Assembly (NCBI RefSeq): GCF_001483755.1
Contig: NZ_LQBK01000011.1
Coordinates: 1 to 64,000, forward strand
Length of the DNA: 64,000 nucleotides
Direction: 5' to 3'
Origin: Kocuria rosea subsp. polaris
Lineage (GTDB): Bacteria; Actinomycetota; Actinomycetes; Actinomycetales; Micrococcaceae
The notes below the pieces were generated by a model. The model saw only the letters and a program-made list of their open reading frames with translations. It had not been told where the DNA came from and searched no databases. Shown piece after piece: positions 1-8,815 of this stretch (positions are counted from its first letter, which is position 1; each line of letters opens with the position of its first letter). The translations under genes and the position numbers were made by a program.

Positions 1-39
1 GGCCGACGGCGACCGGGCACCGTCCGGTCGCCGTCGGCC
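1..39. terminator. Hairpin at window edge, probable terminator
   Basis: Positions 1-16 and 24-39 form a perfect 16-bp inverted repeat around a 7-nt loop. It lies ahead of the symporter promoter, so it probably terminates a gene to the left of the window. There is no clear U-tract, as is common in this GC-rich sequence. Confidence 0.55.
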
Positions 40-86
40 GCGACCTCGGCGCAGACCGAGGGGGACGAGACGCCGGTCACGTCCAC

Positions 87-92
87 TAGAGT
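87..92 (+). promoter_or_regulatory. Candidate -10 box for the AGCS symporter
   Basis: TAGAGT at 87-92 resembles an actinobacterial -10 element and would give a leader of about 85 nt before the ATG at 186. No convincing -35 element is visible, so this is a weak call. The rest of 40-185 shows nothing else I recognise. Confidence 0.3.
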
Positions 93-185
93 TCCGTCGG
101 GGCGCGCGACCGCTGCGCCCGGTCGTTCACGCGGACCCCCGCAGACCCCACGCCGGGGACCGCGTCGTCACAGTTCGGAGCTGCA

Positions 186-1664
186 ATGGAACTCGTCACC
201 GATCTCGTCGGCACCCTCGGCGGCTGGGTGTGGAACGTGGTCTTCGCCATCCTCATCGGGGTGGGCCTCTACCTGACCGTCCGCACCGGTGTGGTGCAGC
301 TGCGGCTGGTCCCGGAGATGTTCCGGGTGCTGGGCGACAAGCCCGGCCTGGCCGGGGACGGCAAGAAGGGCATCTCCGCGTTCCGGGCCTTCACCGTCTC
401 CGCCGCGTCCCGCGTGGGCACCGGCAACATCGCCGGCGTCGCGATCGCCATCAGCCTGGGCGGGCCGGGCGCCGTGTTCTGGATGTGGGTGATCGCCGGG
501 ATCGGCGCCGCGAGCGCGTTCACGGAGTCCCTGCTGGGCCAGCTGTACAAGATCAAGGCCCCCACCGGGTACGTGGGCGGACCCGCCTACTACATGGAGC
601 GCGGCATCGGCGCGCGCTGGATGGGGCTGCTGTTCGCCGTCGTCATCACCCTGACCTACGGGTTCGTGTTCAACTCCGTGCAGTCCAACTCGATCGTGGA
701 CGCGCTGGGCGGCTCGCTCGGCGTGGACGTCGCCGCCGCCGAGGTCCTGTGGTTCCGGATCCTGGTCGGCGCGGTGCTCGTCGGGCTGACCGCGGCGATC
801 ATCTTCGGGGGCATCCGCAGGATCTCCGCGGTCTCCGAGATCGTCGTCCCGTTCATGGCCGTGCTCTACGTCCTGCTGGGCCTGCTCGTGGTCGTGCTGA
901 ACGTCGGCGAGGTCCCCGCGGTGCTCGGCCAGATCCTGGAGGGGGCCTTCGGCATCCGCGAGTTCGTCACCGGCGGGCTCATCGGCGTCATCATCCAGGG
1001 CATGAAGCGCGGCCTGTTCTCCAACGAGGCCGGCATGGGCTCCGCCCCCAACGCCGGGGCCACCGCGTCCGTGTCCCACCCCGCCAAGCAGGGCTTCCTG
1101 CAGGCGCTCGGCGTGTACTTCGACACCTGGCTGATCTGCTCGATCACCGCGTTCATCGTGCTCCTCTCGGACCCCGAGCTCGGCGGCCGGGAGGGCGCGT
1201 CCCTCACCCAGTCCGCGCTCGCCCTGCAGCTGGGCGACTGGGCGGTGCACTTCCTGACCGTGGCGATCTTCCTGTTCGCGTTCACGTCCGTGATCGGCAA
1301 CTACTACTACGGCGAGTCCAACATCCGCTTCCTCACGGGCTCGGCCGCGGCGATGACCGCCTACCGCGTGCTCGTGCTGGTGTTCGTCTTCGGCGGCGCC
1401 GTGCTGGCCCTGGACCTCGTCTGGTCCCTGGCCGACCTGTTCATGGCGGTCATGGCCACCATCAACCTGGTGGCCCTGGTCCTGCTCTCCGGCGTGGCCG
1501 TCCGGGTGCTCAAGAACTACGAGGCCCAGCGCCAGCAGGGGGTCGAGCCGATCTTCCACAGCGGCGACGTCCCGGGCCTGTCCGGACTGGGCGCCTGGGA
1601 CGGCACGGACGTGGTGACCACCCGCGCCTACTGGGAGGACCGCGTGGCCGAGCGCGCCCGCTGA
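186..1664 (+). CDS. AGCS family sodium:alanine/glycine symporter
   Basis: A 492-residue integral membrane protein of the alanine/glycine:cation symporter family, which imports small neutral amino acids with Na+. The family glycine-rich signature VGTGNIAGVA is at about residues 77-86, and the conserved FSNEAGMGSAPNA segment is near residue 280. Hydrophobic segments run along the whole length, as expected for 10-11 helices. The ATG at 186 follows a GGAG-like site. A second, divergent member of the same family is encoded at 48828-50405 on the other strand. Only 60 nt separate this gene from the OsmC-like gene, which appears to have its own promoter. Substrate specificity cannot be read from the sequence. 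Confidence 0.93.
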   Translation: MELVTDLVGTLGGWVWNVVFAILIGVGLYLTVRTGVVQLRLVPEMFRVLGDKPGLAGDGKKGISAFRAFTVSAASRVGTGNIAGVAIAISLGGPGAVFWMWVIAGIGAASAFTESLLGQLYKIKAPTGYVGGPAYYMERGIGARWMGLLFAVVITLTYGFVFNSVQSNSIVDALGGSLGVDVAAAEVLWFRILVGAVLVGLTAAIIFGGIRRISAVSEIVVPFMAVLYVLLGLLVVVLNVGEVPAVLGQILEGAFGIREFVTGGLIGVIIQGMKRGLFSNEAGMGSAPNAGATASVSHPAKQGFLQALGVYFDTWLICSITAFIVLLSDPELGGREGASLTQSALALQLGDWAVHFLTVAIFLFAFTSVIGNYYYGESNIRFLTGSAAAMTAYRVLVLVFVFGGAVLALDLVWSLADLFMAVMATINLVALVLLSGVAVRVLKNYEAQRQQGVEPIFHSGDVPGLSGLGAWDGTDVVTTRAYWEDRVAERAR

Positions 1665-1712
1665 GCGGACCGGTGCGGACGCCCCGCGTGGTGCCGTCCG
1701 CGCCGGACGCTC

Positions 1713-1718
1713 TACAGT
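1713..1718 (+). promoter_or_regulatory. -10 box giving a leaderless osmC-like mRNA
   Basis: TACAGT ends only 6 nt before the ATG at 1725. No Shine-Dalgarno sequence lies between them. This geometry predicts transcription starting at or next to the start codon, that is, a leaderless transcript. The same arrangement recurs at 31641, 43925 and 47996. Confidence 0.5.
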
Positions 1719-1724
1719 GACAGC

Positions 1725-2246
1725 ATGGAATCTCGAACCCAGATGACCGCCACGGAGCTCCGACAGCTCCAGGCTCCCCTCAAGGACCGCTACCGGGAGG
1801 ACCCCGGGGCGGCGCGCACGCCCCTGCACTCCCACGGCGACTTCCGGGACCCCGGACTGACCTGCACGGTCGACACCTGGGCGGGCCCCGTGCGGGGCGG
1901 ACCGCACGCCGCCACCGGCGGGGACGGCAGCGACGCCTGCTCCGGGGACATGCTCCTCGACGCCCTCCTGGCCTGCGCCGGGGTGACCCTGCGCAGCGTG
2001 GCCACTGCCATGGGCGTGGAGGTGCGCTCGGCCGAGCTGACCGCCGACGGCATGTTCGACGCCCGCGGCACGCTGGGCGTCGACCGGACCGTGCCCGTCG
2101 GGGTCCAGGACGTCGTGGTGACCGCCCGGGTGGACGCGGAGCTCGACGACAGCGCGCTGGAGCGCCTCGCGCGGGCCACGGAGCGCTACTGCGTGGTCAG
2201 CCAGAGCCTGAAGGCGGACGTGCGGTTCGTCCTCGAGCGCGCGTAG
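1725..2246 (+). CDS. OsmC/Ohr family protein
   Basis: A 173-residue protein of the OsmC/Ohr superfamily, whose members reduce organic hydroperoxides with a pair of cysteines. The conserved helix with the first cysteine is visible as DALLACAGVTLRSVA near residues 79-93. The second cysteine lies in ERYCVVSQSL near residue 153. The protein has an N-terminal extension of about 25 residues relative to minimal members. It is closer to the broad OsmC-like group than to classic Ohr. A leaderless start is likely because a -10 box sits 6 nt upstream. It converges on the CoA-binding gene across a strong terminator. Confidence 0.85.
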   Translation: MESRTQMTATELRQLQAPLKDRYREDPGAARTPLHSHGDFRDPGLTCTVDTWAGPVRGGPHAATGGDGSDACSGDMLLDALLACAGVTLRSVATAMGVEVRSAELTADGMFDARGTLGVDRTVPVGVQDVVVTARVDAELDDSALERLARATERYCVVSQSLKADVRFVLERA

Positions 2247-2264
2247 CGGCCTGCCGCTCGCGGC

Positions 2265-2307
2265 GCGGAACGGTCCCGGAGGCCCCAGGCCTCCGGGACC
2301 GTTCCGC
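2265..2307. terminator. Bidirectional terminator hairpin
   Basis: A perfect 20-bp stem (2265-2284 with 2288-2307) and a 3-nt loop lie in the 64-nt gap between the convergent osmC-like and CoA-binding genes. The position suits termination from both sides. Confidence 0.8.
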
Positions 2308-2310
2308 GTC

Positions 2311-2805
2311 TCAGGCCAGGACCTGCCGCTTCGCCGAGATGACCCCGGTGTTGAAGCCGGCCAGGTGGAGCCCGCCGTGGAAGCGGGCGTGCTCGATCTT
2401 CACGCAGCGGTCCATGACCACCGTGAGCCCGCCCTCCTCGGCGATCCGCGCGGCCTCCTCGTGCCAGGAGCCCAGCTGCAGCCACAGCGTCCTGGCCCCG
2501 ACGGCCACCGCGTCGCGGGCCACGTCCGGGAGGTCGTCGTGGCGCCGGAACGCGTCGACCACGTCGGGGACCTCCGGCAGGTCCGCCAGCGACGGGTAGA
2601 CCGGCCGGCCCATGATCTCCCGCAGCACCGGGTTGACGAAGTACACCCGGTACGGCGAGGAGGACAGCAGGTAGGTCGAGACGAAGTAGGAGGCGCGGGA
2701 GGGCTTGTCGGAGGCGCCCACGATGGCGATCGACTCGGTGCCGTGCAGGATCTTCAGCCGCTCGGGGGCGCTCGGCCCCGTCCAGGTGCGGGTCTCGGCG
2801 GTCAT
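2311..2805 (-). CDS. CoA-binding (YccU-like) protein, partner of metY
   Basis: A 164-residue Rossmann-fold CoA-binding domain protein. The nucleotide-binding loop IAIVGASDKPSR lies near residues 26-37, and the family's C-terminal segment VVMDRCVKIEH, with its conserved cysteine, is near 129-139. Its ATG overlaps the metY stop codon as ATGA (2802-2805), so it is translationally coupled to metY and falls under the same S-box riboswitch. The molecular role of this family is not established. The tight coupling to a sulfhydrylase suggests a job in sulfur transfer or acyl/CoA handling (inference). A paralogue at 17771-18235 precedes another riboswitch-controlled gene. Confidence 0.85.
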   Translation of the reverse strand: MTAETRTWTGPSAPERLKILHGTESIAIVGASDKPSRASYFVSTYLLSSSPYRVYFVNPVLREIMGRPVYPSLADLPEVPDVVDAFRRHDDLPDVARDAVAVGARTLWLQLGSWHEEAARIAEEGGLTVVMDRCVKIEHARFHGGLHLAGFNTGVISAKRQVLA

Positions 2806-4145
2806 CGGAGCACTCCTTCGGCGGTCGGTGCGGACTCCCGGGAGAGCCCGGTCGCCGCGGAGAGGGCCTGGTCCAGGTCCCAGAGGATGTCCTCGACGTC
2901 CTCGAGGCCCACCGACAGGCGGATGAGGTCCTCCCGCACCCCGGCCCGCAGCAGCTGCTCGGCGCTCAGCTGCTGGTGGGTGGTCGAGGCCGGGTGCAGG
3001 ACGAGGGTGCGGGCGTCGCCGATGTTGGCCAGGTGGCTGGCCAGCTGCAGGTTCTCGATGAAGCGGGCGCCGACCTCCCGTCCCCCGAGCCGCTCGGTGG
3101 GGGAGACCCCGAACGCGAACACGGCGCCCGGGCCGAGGGGCAGGTACTTCTGCGCCCGGTCGTGGTGGGGATGGCTCGGCAGCCCCGCCCAGTCGACGTA
3201 GGAGACGCGCGGGTCCTCCTCCAGCCAGCGCGCGACGACGTGCGCGTTGGCCAGGTGCGCGTCCATCCGCTGCGGCAGCGTCTCGACGCCCTGGAGCAGG
3301 TTCCACGCGGACTGGGGCGCCAGGGCGGGGCCGATGTCCCGCAGCTGCTCGGTGCGCAGCCTGGTCAGGAACCCGTACTCCCCGAAGTTCCCCCACCAGG
3401 TGACGTCGTTGTACGTCGGCACCGGCTCGGTCATGGACGGGAAGTTGCCGTTCGCCCAGTCGAAGCGGCCGGACTCGACGACGACGCCGCCCAGCGTGGT
3501 GCCGTGGCCGCCCAGGAACTTGGTCGCCGAGTGGATGACGATGTCCGCCCCGTGCTCGAACGGGCGGATCAGGTAGGGCGGGGTCATCGTCGAGTCGACG
3601 ATGAGCGGGACGCCGGCCTCGTGCGCGACCGCGGCGAGGCCCTCCAGGTCGGCGATCTCCCCGGACGGGTTGGCCACGACCTCCGTGTAGACGGCCTTCG
3701 TCCCCGGGCGCACGGCGGCCCGGTAGTCGGCGGGGTCCGTGCCCGGGACGAACGTGGTCTCGATGCCGAAGCGGCGCAGGGTGACGTCCAGCTGGGTGAC
3801 CGTCCCCCCGTAGAGCTGCGCGGAGGCCACGATGTGGTCCCCGGCCTGGGCGAGCGCGGCGAACACGAGGAACTCGGCGGACATCCCGGAGGCGGTGGCC
3901 ACGGCGCCGATGCCGCCCTCGAGGGAGGCGATGCGCTCCTCGAACGCCGCGACGGTCGGGTTGCCGATGCGGGAGTAGATGTTGCCGTACTTCTGCAGGG
4001 CGAACAGGTTGGCGGCGTCGTCGGCGTCCTTGAAGACGAACGAGCTGGTCTGGTAGATCGGGACCGCGCGGGCGCCGTGCTCGGCGTCGGGGGTGCCCCC
4101 GGCGTGCAGGGCGCGGGTGCGGAACCCGAACTGGTGGTCGGCCAT
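2802..4145 (-). CDS. metY: O-acetylhomoserine/O-acetylserine sulfhydrylase
   Basis: A 447-residue PLP enzyme of the Cys/Met metabolism family. It condenses O-acetylhomoserine with sulfide to give homocysteine, the direct-sulfhydrylation route to methionine. The PLP-binding lysine is Lys209 in HSATKF, and the substrate-binding SSFVFKDADDAA and YGNIYSRIGNPT segments lie near residues 34-63. The length fits MetY (about 430-440) better than MetB/MetC (about 380-400). The ATG at 4145 follows a GAGGAG site. An S-box riboswitch occupies 4230-4322 upstream, so expression should fall when SAM is abundant. No metX is seen nearby. Confidence 0.95.
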   Translation of the reverse strand: MADHQFGFRTRALHAGGTPDAEHGARAVPIYQTSSFVFKDADDAANLFALQKYGNIYSRIGNPTVAAFEERIASLEGGIGAVATASGMSAEFLVFAALAQAGDHIVASAQLYGGTVTQLDVTLRRFGIETTFVPGTDPADYRAAVRPGTKAVYTEVVANPSGEIADLEGLAAVAHEAGVPLIVDSTMTPPYLIRPFEHGADIVIHSATKFLGGHGTTLGGVVVESGRFDWANGNFPSMTEPVPTYNDVTWWGNFGEYGFLTRLRTEQLRDIGPALAPQSAWNLLQGVETLPQRMDAHLANAHVVARWLEEDPRVSYVDWAGLPSHPHHDRAQKYLPLGPGAVFAFGVSPTERLGGREVGARFIENLQLASHLANIGDARTLVLHPASTTHQQLSAEQLLRAGVREDLIRLSVGLEDVEDILWDLDQALSAATGLSRESAPTAEGVLR

Positions 4146-4229
4146 GGGGAGAACTCCTCGTGCGAGTGGTGCCGCTGGACGGTCCCGGGCGGAGACGGAC
4201 CCGGGCGAGCGGGCCGGGGGTGCGCTGCT

Positions 4230-4322
4230 CCATCGGTCCTGGCGGTAGCACCGTGCGGTCTGCGACGTCGACCACGGTTGCTGCGGCGTCGTCGATCCAG
4301 GTCTCTCGGCCGCTCGGGATGG
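4230..4322 (-). ncRNA. SAM-I (S-box) riboswitch upstream of metY
   Basis: Read on the minus strand, the segment carries the S-box landmarks in order: P1 strand CCATC (4322-4318), GAGCGGCCGAGAGACCTGG in the P2 kink-turn region, GACGCCGCAGCAACC, then CGGTGCTACC, and the closing P1 strand GATGG (4234-4230). It is about 93 nt long. The layout is nearly the same as the second copy at 15515-15613. A matching promoter ends about 10 nt before P1. About 84 nt separate the aptamer from the metY ATG, so the switch mechanism here (attenuation or SD masking) is unclear. Confidence 0.88.
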
Positions 4323-4331
4323 CTGCCTCCC

Positions 4332-4361
4332 ATTGTGCTGCCCCGGGCCGCCCCGCGCCAA
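4332..4361 (-). promoter_or_regulatory. Promoter of the metY riboswitch transcript
   Basis: On the minus strand TTGGCG (4361-4356) and CACAAT (4337-4332) are separated by 18 nt. Transcription would begin near 4325, just ahead of the aptamer's P1 helix. This supports the riboswitch boundary. Confidence 0.6.
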
Positions 4362-4422
4362 CCGGGCCGGGGCGGCCCCTAGACTGGGAGCACAGCCGCC
4401 CCGACGCACGGGAAGGTCCGTC

Positions 4423-7119
4423 ATGCGCTCCGCCCCACGACCGGCCACGACGGGCACCCCGCAGAGCCCTGCCTGGCACGCCCTGAGCACCGGCGAGGTC
4501 CTGGAGGCCCTGTCGGCCCCTGCCGGCGGGCTCGGCGCGGACGAGGCCGCCGCGAGGCTGGCCGACCTCGGCCCCAACGTCCTGCCCGTCGCGGAGGCGG
4601 CGCCCTGGTGGACGGTGCTGCTGCGCCAGTTCGTGAGCCCCATCATCTTCGTGCTCCTGCTCGCCGGAGCGGTCACCGCGGTCCAGCGGCACTGGGTGGA
4701 CGCGACCGCCATCTTCGTGGTGCTGCTGGTCAACGCCGCCCTGGGCTTCTACCAGGAGCGCAAGGCGGAGCGGGACGTGCGCGCCCTCCGCTCGCTGTCC
4801 ACCCCGTCCTGCCGTGTGCTGCGGGACGGGCAGGAGCGCACGGTGGCCGGCCCGGACGTCGTGCCCGGGGACGTGGTGCTGCTGGAGAGCGGGGAGCGGG
4901 TGCCGGCCGATCTGCGGCTGCTGGAGGCCAACGGACTGCGGGTCGACGAGTCCATGCTCACCGGGGAGTCCCGCGCCGCGGCCAAGCGGACGGCGCCGGT
5001 GCCGGAGGCCGCGGGGACGGCGGACCGGACGGACATCGCGTTCAGCGGCACGTTCGTCACCAGCGGCCGCGGCCGGGGCGTGGTCGTCGCCACCGCGGAA
5101 CGGACCGAGCTGGGGGCCATCAACGAGCTCGTGCAGGGGCCTTCCGGGCAGAGCCCGCTGCAGGTGCTCACGCACTCGCTGGAGCGCCGGATCGGACTGG
5201 TCGTCCTGGTGTCCGTGGTCGTGGTCTTCGTGGTGGGGCTGCTCCTGGGCAACGAGCCCTCGCAGATGTTCCGCACCGCGGTGGCGCTGGCGGTGGCCAC
5301 GGTGCCGGAGTCGCTGCCGATCGTGCTGACCGTGGCGATGAGCGTCGGGGTCTCCCGCATGGCCCGGCACCACGCCATCGTCCGGACGCTGCCGGCGGTC
5401 GAGACGCTGGGCTCGACGAGCACGATCGGCTCCGACAAGACCGGCACCCTGACCCAGAACCGGCTCACCGTGGAACGGGTCTGGGCGGCGGACGCGGGGG
5501 CGGACCTCGTCGACGGGCGTCCCGCAGCGGCGGACTCCGAGCTGCTCCGCGCCGTGCTCCGGACCGGGGCGCTGACCAACGAGGCCGTGCCCCGGGCCGA
5601 GGCCGAGGCCGTGGACGGGGACGGCGGAGCGGCGTACGCCGGGGACGCGGTCGACGCCGCCATGGCCGCGGTCGCCGTGTCCCTCGGTGCGCTCACCGAG
5701 GAGGAGCGGGGTGCGCCGCCCGTGGCCCACCAGCCGTACGAACCGCACCTGCGGTACAGCCAGACGGTCCGCCGCGACGCGCAGGGCCGGCGGGTCCTGC
5801 ACGTCAAGGGCTCCCCCGAGGCCGTCCTGGAGCGCTCGGTGGCGCTCGCCCGGTCAGGGGGCCCGGGGCCGCTCGACGAGGACCTGGTCCTGGCCGCCAA
5901 CGAGGCGATGGGCCGCGACGGGCTGCGGGTCATCGCGACCGGCGCGCGTGTCCTCGACGACGACGAGGAGCTGCCCGATCCGCTGCCGCCGCCGGGAGGG
6001 CTGCTGCTGCTGGGCCTGGAGGGCATGGCGGACCCGCCGCGCCCGGGAGTGGCGGAGGCCGTCGCGGAGTGCCTGCGGGCCGGTATCCAGGTGAAGATGA
6101 TCACCGGGGACCACCCGGTGACGGCGATGGCCGTGGCCGAACGGCTGGGGCTGCCCGTCGAGGACGCCGCGCTGACCGGCGCCGAGATGGCGGGGCTCGA
6201 CGACCACGGGCTCGCGGCCCGGCTGGAGCGGACCAGCGTGGCGGCCCGGGTCGCCCCGCAGGACAAGCTGCGCATCGTCCGGGTGCTGCAGGACCGGGAC
6301 CACGTCGTGGCCGTGACCGGCGACGGGGTGAACGACGCCCCGGCCCTGAAGGCCGCCTCCATCGGCGTGGCCATGGGCAGGTCCGGGACCGACGTGGCCC
6401 GGGAGGCCGCGGACCTGGTGCTGACCGACGACAACTTCGTCACCATCGTCCACGCCGTGCGGCAGGGCAGGGTCACCTTCGCGGCCATCCGCAAGGCCAC
6501 GTTCTTCCTGCTCTCCACGGGGGCCGCGGCGCTGGTCGCGGTGTCGCTGAGCGTGGTGGCCGACCGGCCGCTGCTCTTCCTGCCCGTCCAGCTGCTGTGG
6601 ATCAACCTCGTCACGAACGGGGTCCAGGACATCGCGCTGACCCTCGAGGCCGCGGAGGGCGACGAGCTGACCCGGCCGCCCCGGCCCCGGTCCGAGGGCG
6701 TGCTCTCCCGGACGCTGTGGTTCCGGGCCGGCATCACCGCCGTGTGGATGGCCCTGGGCGTGCTGGCCGTCTTCGTCTCCGCGCTGGAGGCCGGCGCCGA
6801 CGAGGTCCATGCCCGATCCCTCGCCCTGACCACGTTCGTGCTGTTCAGCTTCTTCCAGGTCATGAGCGCCCGTGCCGAGCGCAGGTCCCTGTTCCAGCTC
6901 GACCTGCTGGGCAACAAGCCCCTGGTGCTCACCTCGTTCGCCGCCCTGGCGCTGCACTGGGGCGTCCTGGCGTGGCCGGTCTCGGCGGGGCTCATGGGGC
7001 TGGCGCCGCTGGACGCCTCCGAATGGCTGCTGGCCGTCCTGGTGGGCTCCACCGTGCTGGTCATCGTGGAGGCGGAGAAGTTCGTCCGCCGCTGGTCCCG
7101 GCGCCGGCGGGCCCGCTAG
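4423..7119 (+). CDS. Cation-transporting P-type ATPase (P2-like)
   Basis: An 898-residue P-type ATPase. An N-terminal cation-ATPase domain covers about residues 15-85, the actuator TGES motif is near 179, the phosphorylated Asp in DKTGTLT is at about 338, and GDGVNDAP in the P domain is near 633. A C-terminal block of six hydrophobic segments follows. The TM4 motif is PESLP rather than the PEGLP typical of SERCA-like Ca2+ pumps, so the ion is not certain. I chose the ATG at 4423 because GGAAGG lies 6 nt before it. An upstream in-frame ATG at 4333 would add 30 low-complexity residues and run through the metY leader. The stop codon is shared with the convergent symporter gene. Confidence 0.9.
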   Translation: MRSAPRPATTGTPQSPAWHALSTGEVLEALSAPAGGLGADEAAARLADLGPNVLPVAEAAPWWTVLLRQFVSPIIFVLLLAGAVTAVQRHWVDATAIFVVLLVNAALGFYQERKAERDVRALRSLSTPSCRVLRDGQERTVAGPDVVPGDVVLLESGERVPADLRLLEANGLRVDESMLTGESRAAAKRTAPVPEAAGTADRTDIAFSGTFVTSGRGRGVVVATAERTELGAINELVQGPSGQSPLQVLTHSLERRIGLVVLVSVVVVFVVGLLLGNEPSQMFRTAVALAVATVPESLPIVLTVAMSVGVSRMARHHAIVRTLPAVETLGSTSTIGSDKTGTLTQNRLTVERVWAADAGADLVDGRPAAADSELLRAVLRTGALTNEAVPRAEAEAVDGDGGAAYAGDAVDAAMAAVAVSLGALTEEERGAPPVAHQPYEPHLRYSQTVRRDAQGRRVLHVKGSPEAVLERSVALARSGGPGPLDEDLVLAANEAMGRDGLRVIATGARVLDDDEELPDPLPPPGGLLLLGLEGMADPPRPGVAEAVAECLRAGIQVKMITGDHPVTAMAVAERLGLPVEDAALTGAEMAGLDDHGLAARLERTSVAARVAPQDKLRIVRVLQDRDHVVAVTGDGVNDAPALKAASIGVAMGRSGTDVAREAADLVLTDDNFVTIVHAVRQGRVTFAAIRKATFFLLSTGAAALVAVSLSVVADRPLLFLPVQLLWINLVTNGVQDIALTLEAAEGDELTRPPRPRSEGVLSRTLWFRAGITAVWMALGVLAVFVSALEAGADEVHARSLALTTFVLFSFFQVMSARAERRSLFQLDLLGNKPLVLTSFAALALHWGVLAWPVSAGLMGLAPLDASEWLLAVLVGSTVLVIVEAEKFVRRWSRRRRAR

Positions 7120-8735
7120 ATCACCAGGCCCAGCGCGAACGGGCCGATCAGCACGGTGAAGATCGTGATCAGGATGACGCCCACGATGTTGAGCACCACG
7201 CCGCCGCGCACCATCTCGGCGATCTTGACCTGGCCGGTGGCGAAGACGATGGCGTTGGGCGGGGTGCCCACCGGCAGCATGAACGCGCACGTGGCCGCCA
7301 GCGCCGCCGGGATGAGCAGCGTCATGGGGTCCACCCCGATGCCGACGGCGACCCCGCCCAGGATCGGGATGAACGTGGCGGCCGTGGCGGTGTTGGACGT
7401 GATCTCGGTCAGGAGCAGCACGATCAGCACGACCGCGGCCAGCAGCAGCACGATCGGCAGCGCGCCCAGCCCGCTGACCTGCTCGCCGAACCAGGCGTCC
7501 AGGCCCGTGCCGGCCACCGCGGCGGCCAGGGACAGGCCGCCGCCGAAGAGCAGGAGCACGCCCCAGGGCAGGCCCTCCTCGGCGTCGTTCCACTCCAGGG
7601 TCATGTTCCCCTGCTTGTCGCCGGGGAGCAGGAAGAGCAGCACGCCGGCGCCGATGGCGACCACCGTGTCGTCGAAGAGGTCCAGCCAGGGCAGCTGCTC
7701 GCCGATGTCGCCGATCCCGGAGAGCAGTCCCGGGACGATCCAGAAGAACGCCGCGGTCACGAACACGCCCAGCACGATCTTCTCGCCCTGGCTCATCGGG
7801 CCGAGGGCGGCGATCTCCTCGTTGATCAGCTCCTTGCCGCCCGGCACCTCGTCGAGGTGGAAGCGGAAGATGACCCGGGTGATGATCAGCCACGCGAGCC
7901 CGATGAAGACGATCACGATGGGCACGCCGAGCATCATCCACTGCGCGAAGCCCACGGTCCGGCCCAGCTCCTCGCTGATGTAGCCGGCCACGATGGCGTT
8001 GGGCGGGGAGCCCAGCAGCGTGCCCAGCCCGCCGATGGTGGCCGCCCAGGCGATCGCCAGGACCAGGGCCACGCCGAACAGGCGCACGTCGCGGTCGTCG
8101 ATGACGTCGCTGATGGCCTTGCCGGAGCGGATGTCCTCACCCATGGCCCCGGCCTCCGCCCGGGTGCCGGCGTGCCTGCTGTTCTCGACCACCAGGGTCA
8201 GCACGGACAGGCCGATGGGCAGCATCATCAGCGTGGTGGCCGTGTTGGACACCCACATCGACAGGAAGGCCGTGGAGATCATCAGGCCCAGGATGATCTG
8301 CCGGGGGTGGGTGCCCACGCGGCGCAGGGTCAGCAGCGCGATCCGGCGGTGCAGGTTCCACTTCTGCATGGCGATCGCGATCAGGAAGCCGCCCAGGAAC
8401 AGGAACACGATCGGGTTGGCGTAGGGCGCCGTGACCTCGGAGACCTCGAGCGCGGTGAGCACCGGGAAGAGCACGATGGGCAGCAGCGAGGTGATCGACA
8501 GCGGCACCGCCTCGGTCATCCACCAGACCGCCATCAGCGCGGCGACGGCGCCCACGATCCGGGCGTCGGCCGAGACCTCCGCGCCGCCGAGCAGGAACCA
8601 GACCAGCAGGGCCAGGAGCACGCCGAGGCCGCGGTAGAGCCAGGTCCTGCCGGGGGCGCGAGCGGGGTCGCGGTCCTCCGGCTCGTAGTCGAACTCTCCC
8701 TGTTCGGGAACGATGTTGCCGGGGCGCTCGCTCAT
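7116..8735 (-). CDS. SLC13/DASS family anion (dicarboxylate) symporter
   Basis: A 539-residue membrane protein of the divalent anion:Na+ symporter family. Conserved features include the MWVSNTATTLMMLP segment (the SNT motif) in the first half and the second SNT-like motif in EITSNTATAATFIP in the second half. The family takes up C4-dicarboxylates, citrate or sulfate. The sequence does not say which, although the sulfur genes nearby make sulfate worth considering. I chose the ATG at 8735 because GAGGTGG lies 6 nt upstream. A GTG three codons earlier overlaps that site. The TAG stop shares the palindrome CTAG with the P-type ATPase stop, leaving no intergenic space. Confidence 0.9.
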   Translation of the reverse strand: MSERPGNIVPEQGEFDYEPEDRDPARAPGRTWLYRGLGVLLALLVWFLLGGAEVSADARIVGAVAALMAVWWMTEAVPLSITSLLPIVLFPVLTALEVSEVTAPYANPIVFLFLGGFLIAIAMQKWNLHRRIALLTLRRVGTHPRQIILGLMISTAFLSMWVSNTATTLMMLPIGLSVLTLVVENSRHAGTRAEAGAMGEDIRSGKAISDVIDDRDVRLFGVALVLAIAWAATIGGLGTLLGSPPNAIVAGYISEELGRTVGFAQWMMLGVPIVIVFIGLAWLIITRVIFRFHLDEVPGGKELINEEIAALGPMSQGEKIVLGVFVTAAFFWIVPGLLSGIGDIGEQLPWLDLFDDTVVAIGAGVLLFLLPGDKQGNMTLEWNDAEEGLPWGVLLLFGGGLSLAAAVAGTGLDAWFGEQVSGLGALPIVLLLAAVVLIVLLLTEITSNTATAATFIPILGGVAVGIGVDPMTLLIPAALAATCAFMLPVGTPPNAIVFATGQVKIAEMVRGGVVLNIVGVILITIFTVLIGPFALGLVI

Positions 8736-8786
8736 GTGATCCACCTCACGGGTCTCGAAGACGTGCCCGAAAAGTAGCAGTCACCT

Positions 8787-8815
8787 CCCCGCGCGGCAAG
8801 ACACGCCGCGCGGGG
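8787..8815 (-). terminator. Terminator hairpin after sdhB
   Basis: An 11-bp perfect stem (8787-8797 with 8805-8815) and a 7-nt loop directly follow the sdhB stop codon on the minus strand. It marks the end of the sdhC-sdhB transcript. Confidence 0.65.

Noticed and set aside
2311-5802. Very long open frames opposite real genes (for example over 1000 codons at 2311-5802 minus)
   Set aside because: They arise from the high GC content, which leaves few stop codons in shadow frames. They lack protein-family features, and real genes occupy the same DNA in other frames.
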